This document shows, piece by piece, positions 46,002 through 56,829 of a stretch of DNA of 64,000 nucleotides; position 1 is the first letter of the stretch, and every line of letters starts with the position of its first letter. This DNA is from Sodiomyces alkalinus F11 (lineage: Eukaryota; Ascomycota; Sordariomycetes; Glomerellales; Plectosphaerellaceae), in contig NW_021167082.1 of NCBI RefSeq assembly GCF_003711515.1, forward strand, positions 3,093,691-3,157,690. The letters run 5' to 3'. Below the pieces are notes generated by a model. The model saw nothing but the letters and a program-made list of their open reading frames with translations. It made no database searches and had not been told where the DNA came from. The position numbers and the translations under genes were made by a program.

Positions 46002-46205
46002 TATTACGGGCTATAGCCCGCGGAATAATCCCCGGCAGTGGCCGGGACTAAGAAGCACGGACCTCCTAGTAAGGCCCGTGCAATCCTATATATACTTAGC
46101 CGCCTACACACCGTGTAGACTTTTCCTTTCCTCCTTTCCTCCCTTAGTTCGAATAATCTATATTTTCGGCCTTAATACGTGAACAACTTTTAATAAGCCG
46201 TTATA
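46002..46205 (+). repeat. Gypsy-1 3' LTR
   Basis: 204 bases matching 13934-14137, followed by target duplication CCTAT at 46206-46210. Confidence 0.95.
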
Positions 46206-46210
46206 CCTAT

Positions 46211-46551
46211 TAACGAATACGCTATAGAGAGTAATAAGGAAGAGAGGGTAAAAGCCACCGTTCGTTTAACCTAGTCGCTTCCTTTATACCTATTAACGCT
46301 TTATAGGATAATAACCGCGAGGTACTGGCCTTATACGAATAGTCTGCTATACTAGAGAAGCTTCTAGATTAGTTACTCTTAGCCTACGTATTTTATATAC
46401 GCTAATAGTAATAACGATAGTATCCTAATAGTTCCCTCTCTAAATAGTTCCCCCTCCGGACTACCTCTATACCCCCCCTATTACGCCCTTACTCTTAATA
46501 CGACTCTATTTACTAATACCCCGCCTAAGAGCTTAAACAATAAGAGTATTA
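46211..46551. other. Right flank of Gypsy-1, unassigned RIPed DNA
   Basis: Continuation of the sequence that Gypsy-1 was inserted into. A plus-strand frame (FIPINALQDNNREVLALYE, then EKLLDQLLLAYVFYI) looks protein-like with RIP stops read through, but it cannot be named and has no continuation left of 13929. Confidence 0.35.
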
Positions 46552-47425
46552 TACCCTAGCCAGGCAAATCCCTCGCTAGCCAGTACTATAAGACCTAGAA
46601 GGATCTAGGATTTAATATACCCTAGTCGGGTATAATACTAGCTAGCTAGCACTATAGGACCTAGGAGACCCAGGATTTAGAGGGTAACCTTTACTATAGT
46701 AAATAAGGTGTAATAAAGATATCTTCTCTAAGCTAAGAGGGGCAGGCCCCTAGGACTTAAGTATTCCACGGGTAAACCCCGTGGAATCCTTAGCTTTTAT
46801 ATATAGGAACCCGGGGGATTCCCCGGTATTTATTAATTATAACCTAGGTAAGCTATAATATATCTTACAGGTACCTTTAGCGTACCCTATACATGCTATA
46901 GCTTATACTATAGTACGGCTAGGGTACTCCGTGGTACGCCCTAGTATTCCTGGTAGAATCTAGGGCGTATTAAATACCCCGGGCGATAAAGCCTTACGTC
47001 CCGCGGGCTTTCCCCTATAACTACGATAGCCTTACTTAAGGCACGTTACGGTTATACTAGTATACCGCGGTATAGTTAGAGATAATAGAAAGAAAATTAT
47101 TCTTATATAGCGGTGTCCTAATAGCGACCGCCGCCGTTACTATCTATTATGTAGCTAAGTAAGAGGAGAAAAGAAGCGAGAACAAGGAAAATATACTAAT
47201 ACTACGGCCTCTATTATCTTATAGCTGTATCCGCTATCTATTTCCTAAAAGAAAATAATATATACCGGGCGTGACCCGAGCAGAGCTAAATAAATGTAAA
47301 TAAATAAACTATTTCCTTTACAGTGTGCTATAGTAAATGCCTACTTTCTCCTATACCTATTATACCTAGCTATATAGTTATTATAGGATAGTTACCTTAT
47401 CGTTATCGCTTCTAGTAATAGCTGG
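46552..47425 (+). repeat. Repeat X, copy 1
   Basis: Starts TACCCTAGCCAGG and is shared with 53796-54550 over most of its length. Common blocks are GTGTAATAAAGATATCTTCT, a hairpin, TATATATAGGAACCCGG, GCTATAGCTTATACTATAGT and GCGACCGCCGC. The first 64 bases are partly repeated (second start at 46616). The TATATATA motif with flanking GC blocks is promoter-like. The two copies lie like LTRs, but both are followed by related minus-strand genes, which argues that they are the ends of two copies of one element rather than an LTR pair. Confidence 0.75.
46763..46787. other. Perfect 10-bp hairpin in repeat X
   Basis: ATTCCACGGG and CCCGTGGAAT separated by five bases. In copy 2 (53945-53969) the right arm has one G-to-A change. 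Confidence 0.8.
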
Positions 47426-47454
47426 CAGTGTTTCCTATAGGAAGCTCTATACTA

Positions 47455-49060
47455 CGATCTTAACTTTAAAGATAATAAAGGATTCCTGGGGTAATATCAT
47501 ATTAATTACATTATCTAGATCCGCCTACTCGAAACAACTAAATACTAGTAGCCCTGCTTTAATATATCCCGCGTGCTATCGTTTAAGAGTAACGTAGACT
47601 AGGATAATACGCGTGGCTAAGCAGTAATCGATAGTAGTACGCTATGATAGCTATTCCTTATAGCTAGGAGATATCTTACTATTATCCGAGAGTAGTGCTA
47701 TATATATTAGCATATCTAGGGGAGGAATTTAGTGATCATTATTAGGTCTAAGGCGTTATATATAATACTAGGGGCGATAATATCCTTAATTAGGCTATAT
47801 AATTATATCCTAGTAGGATAAGAAATAACTATACTATAGCCGTGTTATTATAGTAATACGAGGTCCTAATTATATTCGAAGAACGTTTTAAACTAAGACT
47901 AAATAGCTTTATCCTAAAGCCTTATTCCGTAGTTCTTTACCGTCTCCGTTAAGAGGTATTCTCTAATACTATTAGTCGTAACGCACTTAGCTAGCGTTCA
48001 GCTGCCTTCGGCTAAGGTTAGCCCGGGGCATTGAGCTAGTATAGTGAAGCTTAGCGTTTCTCCTTAGCGGATCTACCCGAGGAACTCCTTTACTAGGAGG
48101 ACGATTATCTTATTACTATCGTTCGTACCGCCGCTTCCGACGGCTATATCCTCGAGGAACTTATAAGCTAATTCATTACTTTTTATAGCTTCCGCTGCGT
48201 ATTCCGCGAGTTTACGGGTAAAGTATACCTCGCTAATAGTCTGTTCCTTATATATAGTAATAACGTCGTATATAGCCTAGGATTGGAAGGTCTGCTTATG
48301 CTATCTATCGGCTATATAGCGGGAAATGGAAATTAAGCTATTAGCTATACCGGGCGCTATAAACCTATTAGTGCTAGACTTTATTTCGGCTTTTAAGTTA
48401 ATATAGATAGCTAAGCGTAAGCCTATATCAACGATTAGGGAGTCCGTGTAAGAGGTACGGATAGCTTAGAGAGTCTTAGTAAACTTACCTGTATATTTAC
48501 AGGGTCTATTTAGTTCCCGCCCTATAATAAAATTCTTAAGTAGCTTATCCGGGCGAACCTATAAAGGAAGTTCCTTATTAGCCTTAAGTAAAAACCCTAG
48601 CTATAGGATAAACCGTGCTATATCCCGGGCTTCGGCTTTGCTAATAGCGAAGTTTAGCTTAGGATAGTCTTAGGGAATAAACACGGTACAGTTAAGGTCT
48701 TTTACCTCCGGGCTATTGTATTCTTAGGCCTTAGCGTGTAGTGCGAATTCCCTGATCTTAGTCCAGTATAAGGCTTTCTAGACGGCGAATCTTATACCGA
48801 GCATAGGTAACTCGTTCTATAACCTTTCCTTACCACTGTAAAAGGTAATAGCAAGAAAGTAACCTTCTTTAGTAAGGCCTAAGCTAAGCCTTTTAGGGTT
48901 CCGGAATACTTTATCGAATATATTATAGTATACCGTGTCCTTAAAAGGCTAGTATAATATAGGAACGAGAAATACGAAGTATAAAGTAGATACTAAGACG
49001 CCCGTAGGGCGCCTTGATACTATAAGGGGGAAGTTAATAGAAAACTAGATACGTGTTATA
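47455..49060 (-). pseudogene. Unknown protein next to repeat X copy 1
   Basis: A long minus-strand frame of about 530 codons with only RIP-type stops. Readable parts from right to left are DTVYYNIFDKVFRNPKRLSL, KEGYFLAITFYSGKERL, RPDKLLKNFIIGRELNRP, EFLGQIRQGETLSFTILA, and IKDIIAPSIIYNALDLIMI. It has no zinc finger, DDE, reverse transcriptase or tyrosine-recombinase motif that I recognise. The C-terminal half is clearly related to the frame at 55285-54560, where FLG, LSFT-LA, VKNY-IRLQD and IIAPS recur in the same order. It reads toward repeat X. It may be a transposon protein, but that is inference. Confidence 0.6.
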
Positions 49061-49329
49061 AAACGATAAGATTATAAGGGGAGTATAAGAAAACTATAAT
49101 AAATTATAAGGCTATCCTAGGGAATAACGGTGAAGCTATAAGGAGATAATACTAGTATAAAGAACTATTAGTAAACCACGCTATCGGTATAAGGAATCAA
49201 GGTAATATTAAAGGAAAAAGGGAGAGGAGAGGAAAACCTAAGGATATAGGCGATATTATTTCGCTATACCTAGCGGAGCGCCGTTGTAATCGTGGTTATT
49301 ACGGCCGATAGAAAGTATATATATAATAG

Positions 49330-51620
49330 TTTCTATTTATAAAACCGGGAAAATATATCTTTAAGATATCTAAAGTCGAGTTTCTTAGACTTATCTATAA
49401 TCTAACCGGTATCTATATAGACCCCGCTTATATTAAGGTAAGCCGAGACTAAGAACCCCTTAATACAATACGTAAGTTCTAAGCCTTCTTAGGCTTTACG
49501 GGTTTTTACCAGCGATTTATTAAAACCTACTCTATGATTATTTTATCGCTTACGGACTTATTAAAAGGCGATATACCAACCGGTACCTTTACCTTAACTA
49601 ACGACTAACTCGCTATATTCATTAAACTCTACGACTAGTTCTAGGATACGCCCGTCTTGTAGTACTTCAATCTAGCTTTTCCTATACGCGTTAAGTTAGA
49701 TACCTCTGCCTTCGTCTTAGGAGTGATATTTAGTTAGAGAATAGCTACCAGAATCTAACTACCTTTTGTTCGCGTAAGCTTAAGGGAGCTAAGTTAAGTT
49801 ATATAATACCGGATACCGTGTTAATAGCTATATATAACGCTTCCGTATTTAGGGCTATTATATTACCTATAATCGGTTTTATGTTAAAGTCTTAACGGAC
49901 TATCTTAATTACCACTATCTCTTAGATAAGCCACGTATTAAAGCTTAACACCCTTGGTAGTTTAAGGAACTAGGCGCCTATAATTTTAAAATTAAGTACT
50001 AACCGGGTATTTATAATCCGGCCAATAGCCTATCCCGTAAACCTTAGTTCGTATCCAATACTATAGTCTTAAACGCTAAACAAGCTAAGCTAATAGATAC
50101 GTTTACTCATAAATTCGCCGGAACCTATAGTCTAAGGATAACGATAGGGTGCTTTATATTAAGAGTCGCCTTTACGTCCCTAACTATTCGGGTTTACGTG
50201 ATACTATCTTATAAGCCTTCTATAATAGTCTAACTGCTAATTATCCAGGTATCGCTAAGACGATATAATATATTTAAGACGTTTATTACTAGAACTACTT
50301 ATAACGCGATATTAAGAAGTTTATCCCTAGTTATCTTATATATTAGCGTATAAAGCCCCCGTAATATAAACTATATAGTATAATATAAAGCTTACCGATT
50401 TTCCGTTGACTATTCTAAAAATGTCTATTAACTTCGTTACCGGTTTTTACTAATTACTAATAGCGGATATAAGCGAGATACTATCTTAGTAGCGGTATAT
50501 AGATATACTAAGTATACTATCTATATACTAAATAGTAGTAAACTAATCGCGGATAGGCTAACGGATATCTTATACATATATATCTTAAGTAAATACGGTC
50601 CGCCTAATAGTATTATCTCCGACTATAGATTATTATTTATAAGCCGATTCTAGAAGACGCTCTATATATACCCTAATATAAATAGGCGACTATTAACAGC
50701 CTAGCACCTATAGATGGACGTTTAAAATAAGCGCTAGAACCAGAGCCTTAAATATTACTTATATATATTTTATATATGTAAGCAGAATAACTAGGTAGAT
50801 AAGGTTCTACTCGCCTACTTCGTCTATAATACCTCTTCGCACTTAAACACAAATAATATACCGGCCGTCTTACTTATAGGGTTATAACCTACGCGGACTA
50901 TGTAAGTTATAATCTAAGCTAAAAGGTGAGTCTAAGTCGGCTATTATAGAATAACGAGTTTGATATTCATTAGTAAACCGAGAAGTAATAAATACCCTGA
51001 TTTAAAAGGCCAAGGCGATATATAAGTATTATTATAATAAGGGCCGTGTTTAGAAACGCTTTATTAAGGATAAATATATACTACTCCCCGCTAACAATAT
51101 TCGCTAATAACGGCCTAATCGTAAATTATCCGATAAGTCCTTAGGACCTTACTATATCGTGAAGGTCACTAGCTAGTAAAGCTTAGGTTATAAACTAGAT
51201 TTGCTACTAAAATTAAAGATTTAAAACGTATTTCCGGTTTCTTTATTAGAACCCTAATGATCCCGTGATAAGAAATCGCCGGTTCCTAAGGATATATATA
51301 TCGAACTATAGGATTTAGATAAGTATAAGATTAAAGATATCCTCGTTTATTATTATAACGGTAATCGCCGGTAGTACCTTATTAAGTAAGCGGATTACGG
51401 CTACGAGGAAAATATATAGGAACCTAAGAGGAATTTACCGAAAGATTTTCTTAATAGCTAATACTATAGAATACGTAACTAGTTCGGAATTAGGGGCTAG
51501 TCGACTTATAGTTCATCTCCGTATAAAAAGGTTATTCGTTCTATTACTTAATACGCCTCTTATTACCACTATCTCTAAAAAAAAGATTATAGATAAAGAA
51601 TTACTAACGTAATAAAGAAA
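49330..51620 (+). pseudogene. Gypsy-3 pol fragment: end of reverse transcriptase, RNase H, integrase, chromodomain
   Basis: Starts inside reverse transcriptase after the catalytic box (KYIFKISKVEF, NLTGIYIDPAYIKVSR, FLGFTGFYQRFI). RNase H follows from 49640 (RVKLDTSAFVLGVIF). Integrase core at 50400-50720: DTILVAVYRYTKYTIYI, GPPNSIISDYRLLFIS, and the RIPed NKR-NQSLKYYL. The chromodomain is at 51330-51430 (YKIKDILVYYYNGNRRQYLI, EENIQEPKRNLPKDFL). The tail reads SSPYKKVIRS. Neither LTR nor gag was found, so it is 5'-truncated, probably by the junction with the gene at 47455-49060. A G-run, GAAAAAGGGGGGCC near 51630, may be its polypurine tract or a coincidence. Confidence 0.85.
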
Positions 51621-51629
51621 ATAGAAAAA

Positions 51630-52870
51630 GGGGGGCCTAAACTAACTAACCCCGAACTAACCGCGTCTAAACAGTAGTTCTTTAAGCCGGTATATTAGCT
51701 AAGAGATTATCTAACCTAACCCCTATATTTAACCCGCCGCCTTAGTTATTACTCCCCGTTTTATTACTATTACTATTAGATTAATTAACGATAACCGCTA
51801 GCTTATTAACTAAATGCTTATTACTTTAAACTAATTCTCGTAATAAGCTATTAGTCGTCCGGCTTTCGATAACCTATTACTCTATAGCTATAACCTATTA
51901 TACAATAGCTGTATAAAGTCGGCTTAAGATATTATCACGGTCCTTCGAAGCTTTTAATTATAAAATAGCCTTAACCTGATATTACCGGCGAACTAACCGC
52001 TTAGCCTTAGGGATTTAATTACGCGTCTCGCTCCAATCCGATATAAGAGCTCCTAATTAAGCATAAGCCTTTATTAGTAACCGCCGTTTACCGGTTATAA
52101 AGCTACAGCTTTCCTCGAATACTCGTATAATATTACTCTATATTAATTAAGCTAATTTAGGAGTATTATACGTAACTATGACTTATTAGTCGCCGCGGAG
52201 CGGTCGTAATAAGGAAGGGGTATAGGACTTACCTTATCATAAGGCTTAGTTCCTTATATCTAGTAGTAGTTATATTTAGTAGACTATTTTATAAATATAG
52301 TTATATTAGCTATCGGTCGCTAAGGAACTAATAAAGGGTTAATCTACTTTTAGTAAAATAATATATCCGGACAATAACGGGTATAACGGTAAAGTTAGTC
52401 TTAGTATACTAATACTAGGCATAATAATTATAAGGGTCGCGTAAGGGCCTACTATAGTTAGTATCCTTTATATCGCCACGGATAACGGGCCGAGGGGCGG
52501 TAGTTATTAAACTACTAAGCGTTACCGGAGTAATAGAAGGAGCGGTTAGGGTCGCGATTAAAAGGGCTATAGGTGGAGTATACGTTAAGACGGTCTTAGG
52601 CGCGTTATTAATAAAGGTAATAGAATTATTATTAGCCCCTAAGGAACCGGCCGGCAATAGGGTTATACTATTAGTACTGCTGCTAGTAATAGCACTACCT
52701 ACCGGTAGTCTTCGCGCGCTTAGGGGCCCTTGAAACGGCACCACTAGCCTTTCGCTTACTACCCGGTATAACTGGGGCACTACTACTAGTATTAGTAACG
52801 GCGGTATTCTCTGGAGCCGCTTTAGGAGGTATATTAACGAATTAATGGCGAGCTATTAAATCGTTGGTCT
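51630..52870 (-). pseudogene. Gypsy-3 antisense ORF, unknown product
   Basis: Minus-strand frame beginning near 52870: VNIPPKAAPENTAVTNTSS, then a basic GSKRKASGAVSRAPKRAKT resembling a nuclear localisation signal. An open stretch at 52780-52415 is free of stops. Further left it reads ESCSFITGKRRLLIKAYA and GALISDWSETRNQIPKAKR. The start (IPPK followed by a low-complexity stretch and KRK) resembles the Gypsy-2 antisense ORF. At least one frame change lies inside near 52690. Function unknown. Confidence 0.55.
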
Positions 52871-53795
52871 TCTAATAAAGGTAATAGTATAGGGAAGACA
52901 AGGAAGCCTTATAGAAAGAATTATAGTATTATAAGAAGAAAATTAAATAACTAGGGGTATCCCTAATAGGCGCTAGCTAATACCTAACTATTAACGGTAT
53001 ATATAATGCCTAGATTAGAACCGAGGGATATAAAGATACTAATCTTTGTTACCGCTTAGGGTAATAGAAGATTAATAGCATTATAGCCGATATTTAACTT
53101 ACCTACTATAATCTAAAAACTAAGGTTATTATAATATAGTAAGAAAAATAGGAAAAGGATTATAAGATTTTAGAAGGTATAGGATAATATCTACAGTCTA
53201 TAAGGCCACCGTGCCTTCTATTTTATCTTATGAAGTAATAGGAAAGAGTACTTACCTGCCCGATGTAGGATATTTATAGAATAAAGGAGGCTAAGGTATT
53301 GATTACCTATACGATAGTTACTAAAAGACTATTATTTATAGACTCTCTAACTAATAAAGCCCCGTAACCCTTGCAGATATAAATAATTCTCTTAGTCAAG
53401 AGAATAAATTAATAAAGGACTTTAAACTAGATATCTTTTAGTTACTTTATCATAGAATAACAACTAATCCACGATAGGCTCTTATCTCTAAAGGGATACT
53501 ATGATTCGTTAATAACTATTTAATAACTAAATACTATATAGCTTCTAATAGATCACTATACATACTATATTTACTAGCCTACTACTTTATCTAATAGCGG
53601 CCTAAGAATATACGCTTCACGGAGGGGTATTATATCATGGATATACTAAGAAAGAGATAATAAGATATACTTAGCTTATCGGGTTAATAATAGCAGATAT
53701 ATCACCGACTAACCGGTTATTAATACTGTACGATCTCGATTATATAGCTAAGGGATAGTATCTATAAAAGTTATATCCACGACCAAGAAGGGTAA
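52871..53795 (+). pseudogene. Possible unknown ORF between Gypsy-3 and repeat X copy 2
   Basis: A plus-strand frame with RIP-type stops starts EDKEALQKELQYYKKKIKQL, a coiled-coil-like stretch, and continues through YKDTNLCYRLGQQKINSIIA to about 53350. The remainder to 53795 shows nothing clear. Not identified; the frame may be accidental. Confidence 0.3.
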
Positions 53796-54550
53796 TACGC
53801 CCTAACCAGGCATATATCTAGCCAGTCAGTACTATTAGACCTAGGGATCCTAGGGTTTTGAAAGGGGTGACCTTTACTGTAAAATATAAGGTGTAATAAA
53901 GATATCTTCTCTAAGCTAGGGGGGCCTGCCCTTAGGACTAGAGTATTCCACGGGTAAACCCCGTAGAATCCTCGGCTCCTATATATAGGAACCCGGGTAT
54001 AACCCAGGGAAGCTATAGTATACGCTAAAGGTACTTATAGTATACTATGTGCGTGCTATAGCTTATACTATAGTATGCCCGTGGTACGCCCTGGCGTTCC
54101 CAGTAGAATCTAGGGCGTATTAAATGCCCCGGGCGATAAAGCCCTATATCCCGCGGGTTGTCCCCGGTAACTACGATAGCCTTACTTAAGGCGCCTTACG
54201 GTTAGACTAGTAAACCGTAGTATAGTTACGGAGGACGGAAAGAAAATATATCCTTACGCGGCGGTGCCTTAATAGCGACCGCCGCTATTATTATATATTA
54301 TCTAGTCGAGCGAAGAAAAAAGAAGAAAATCAAATTAAATATACCGATACTATAGCGTCCTTTCTTACTATATACCCTAGTACAATCCTAGTACGCCTAA
54401 TAAAAGTAAATAACAGACTAAAGAAAGAAAAACCTATACTATCCTATCGATATTACCCCTAGTAAAGGTAATCTAGCCTAGTAAGCTATTATACCTAGCT
54501 ATAAAGTTGCTATAGAATAGTAACCTTATAGTTATCGTTATCCTAGGTAG
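53796..54550 (+). repeat. Repeat X, copy 2
   Basis: Same orientation as copy 1 and aligned with it from GCCCTAACCAGGCA to the block CCTATTATACC/GCTATTATACC. It contains GTGTAATAAAGATATCTTCT, the hairpin, TATATATAGGAACCCGG and GCGACCGCCGCTATTA. It is slightly shorter than copy 1, mainly because it lacks the partial duplication at the start. Confidence 0.75.
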
Positions 54551-54559
54551 CCAGCTTAA

Positions 54560-55285
54560 TCTTATTGGAGAAACCCTACTAGTTAAGATTAGCCTTTAGA
54601 ATAATAGCCACGTTCTATACCGTTATCTTATTCGTTAGCCCGTTAAGGCGTCCGGGGTTAAGATCGGCGAATACTATCGGTCCGGACATGCTATACTTAG
54701 TATACTAGCGTTAAAGAGCCGCATACGCGAGCACGGTATAAAGGGAAAGCTCGCGGTTAGCGGTACCACGCTTAGTAAGCTAGTTAAGGTAAGCCGGTAA
54801 TAGCTACCGATTAACTCCTGGGGGAGCTAGGGGAAACGCCCTTCCTAAGCGAAGGTAGCATATAACTTAGGTAAATTCTATAACGTTTTACCTAGTACTC
54901 GGGGCTATAATATCCCTAATAAAGCCGTAAAGCTAATATCCCGCTAGGATAGAAAGTATTATTTTATAGCCGTGTTAGCGTTTGAGTACTAGAGTCTACG
55001 TACCGGCACTTATCGAATTAAAGGACGGTAGCTCCTTATTATCCTATAGTCTAATACTATAGTTCTTAACTACGTCTAGGAGTATCTTTTTCTTAAAGCC
55101 TTCTATAGCTATTTACTTAGCGGGGGTTGGACTAGGACCGGCCGGGCTTAACGCGGTCCGCTTAGTTACTTTAGCTAGCATAGTAAAGCTTAGTACGCTA
55201 CTTAGGGGTAGCTAACCTAGAAAGTCCGCGGCTAATAGGATATTAATAGGCTATTCCTCTAGTTAGTTAAAGCCTATAGTTAGTC
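54560..55285 (-). pseudogene. Unknown protein next to repeat X copy 2 (C-terminal part)
   Basis: Minus-strand frame with RIP stops: INILLAADFLGQLPLSSVLS, FTMLAKVTKRTALSP, DVVKNYSIRLQDNKELPS, LSILAGYQLYGFIRDIIAPS, and ASSLYTVLAYAAL-like sequence further on. It is collinear with 48110-47700 of the first copy. The nucleotide match around 48040/55175 has equal spacing. The frame is cut at 55285 by the Gypsy-2 fragment; its N-terminal part may be the frame at 58581-56830, but that is not shown. Confidence 0.6.
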
Positions 55286-55659
55286 TATTAGATAGGTAGT
55301 TATAACGAGTGAGAAGGTAGTAGCGAGAGGGTCTAAAAGAGAATAGACGTGGATTAAGTAGTGGTCACGGCTAGTCCGAACGTAGGTGGTCCTAAAGAAT
55401 CAGAATATTTGCTGCCCTCTCTATACTAAGGAGGGGGCACTATATAAGCACTATATACTCCTAGGCTAAAGCTAGTATAGTTAAACAGATATCGTAAACG
55501 GATATCTACGCCTAAACCTAGGCTATAGCTCTATATAGCAGTATTAGCCTAGGGTAGCCGTGGCCACGATAAGATAGGAGCCCGGTCTTATCTATACGGG
55601 AACCCGTTATAGTCCCGTCGTATACCCGGCCTTTATCTCCTAGGCAGGGGCACCTAATA
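55286..55659 (-). repeat. LTR of the second Gypsy-2 copy
   Basis: 374 bases, the exact length of the other two, read from CACCTAATA (55651-55659) to TATTAGATAGG (55286). Confidence 0.93.
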
Positions 55660-56324
55660 GGGTAACCTCCCCCGGAGTACTCCTATCCTTAAGAGCGGCT
55701 AGTACCGGATAGGACTACTTTTCCCGATTATACCCGGCGTCGGCCTATATTCCCACCGTCCTTCTATTATTAATCCTATACACGGCCCTATTATAGTCCT
55801 TTTATAGTCCTATCCTTAATCCCTCGCTCCTATACTATAGCTAGTATCGGCCTCCCTTTAATCCGTATAAAGAAAGAGCGCCGATATCCCTTTAATCTAT
55901 AAAAAGAACCGGCGCCGATATCCCCTTAATCTATATAAAGAACCGGCGCCGTTATATAATATATCTAAAAATAGAAATATATCTCCTTCCTTCTTATACC
56001 CCTTTTACCACTATACCTTCTTTATAGGCAGGAACGGTGATTATATACCCTTCTAGGGGCATATCTTCCTTAACGCCGCTATAACTCTATTCTCTTTCGT
56101 GTTCCTTCTTCTTTACGCCTCCGATTTTCGATTTTATCGATGTCCGCTCTATTCTGTAAGTTAACTCTTATAGTGTTTTCCTTATAGAAGCAGGGCGTAA
56201 TAGTTATTAATATATTATAGTGCCCTTATTTTCCCGATATTTCCTATTATCTTATAAGTATGCTTTTAATATATCTCTATCCTAGGGGGAAGACTAACTT
56301 ATATAGCTTTACTAACTATCCTAT

Positions 56325-56780
56325 ATAGCTTCCTTAACCGCTATTATACCTCCTAAGGAGACTAATAATAATACTAATAATAAACGGATTGTATTAGAGC
56401 TAGTAGCTAGTAATACTTCTAAGAAGCGTAAGACTACGATAATTATAGCATCGTTATTATCCTTTACCTGTTATTAAGAGGTGGTGGATATTAGGGAAGG
56501 GGCTTCCGGGGGCTTAACCCTTAAAGACCCTTACTCTCGCTATACTAGCTAACTAGCTAAGACTAGTTCTAGTAGTAAGATATCGACTATACGCTTTAAG
56601 TCCTATCGGTATTTTAGTGCCGATTCCGCTAAGTGCGCCTTTTACTTTAGGTATAATAGTCATTATTATAATAATATTCTTACTGCGGGCTATAACATAG
56701 CTATTTAGTTATAGAAGGGCCTTATCGTCGCCGCTATTAAGGACGGGATAAACGATAGCCGTCGCATAAGTTCTTTCCGG
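56325..56780 (+). pseudogene. Antisense ORF of the second Gypsy-2 copy (N-terminal part)
   Basis: Plus-strand, so antisense to its element. It starts ATA (from ATG) then ASLTAIIPPKETNNNTNNKR, KKRKT, VVDIREGASGGLTLKDPYS, YFRYNSHYYNN, INDSRRISSFRG. It follows the Gypsy-2 version residue by residue and lacks the gap-related duplicate, so it shows the correct frame across the gap. Truncated at the G-run. Confidence 0.65.
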
Positions 56781-56829
56781 GGGGACCGGGGGGGGGGGGG
56801 TTTGGTTTAATCCTAATATAACAGTTAGC

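Larger units (their letters stand above)
13934..46205 (+). mobile_element. Gypsy-1: Ty3/gypsy chromodomain retrotransposon split by three later insertions
   Basis: Outer LTRs of 204 bases each (13934-14137 and 46002-46205) with 5-bp target duplication CCTAT at 13929-13933 and 46206-46210. Internal order is gag with a zinc knuckle, protease, reverse transcriptase, RNase H, integrase, chromodomain, antisense ORF, purine tract, LTR. It is interrupted by Copia-2, LINE-C and Gypsy-2, each with its own target duplication, and the Gypsy-1 protein continues across each junction. Without inserts it is about 7.0 kb, a normal gypsy length. It is the oldest insertion in this stack. Confidence 0.95.
55286..56785 (-). 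mobile_element. Second Gypsy-2 copy, 3' part only
   Basis: Minus-oriented fragment containing the 3' LTR, the 34-bp tandem repeat (55880-55950) and the start of the antisense ORF. Similarity to Gypsy-2 stops near 56785 in a G-run (CCGGGGGGACC followed by about 12 G), so gag-pol and the 5' LTR are gone. No target duplication can be tested because one end is missing. Confidence 0.88.

Noticed and set aside
46552..54550. Repeat X copies 1 and 2 as the two LTRs of one 8-kb element
   Set aside because: No matching target duplication or clean TG/CA ends, and both copies are followed by homologous minus-strand genes, which an LTR pair would not show.
56780..56805. G-runs (also near 20630 and 23910) as G-quadruplex regulatory elements
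   Set aside because: Single long G homopolymers in decayed repeats; one sits at a truncation junction and may be a sequencing or assembly effect.
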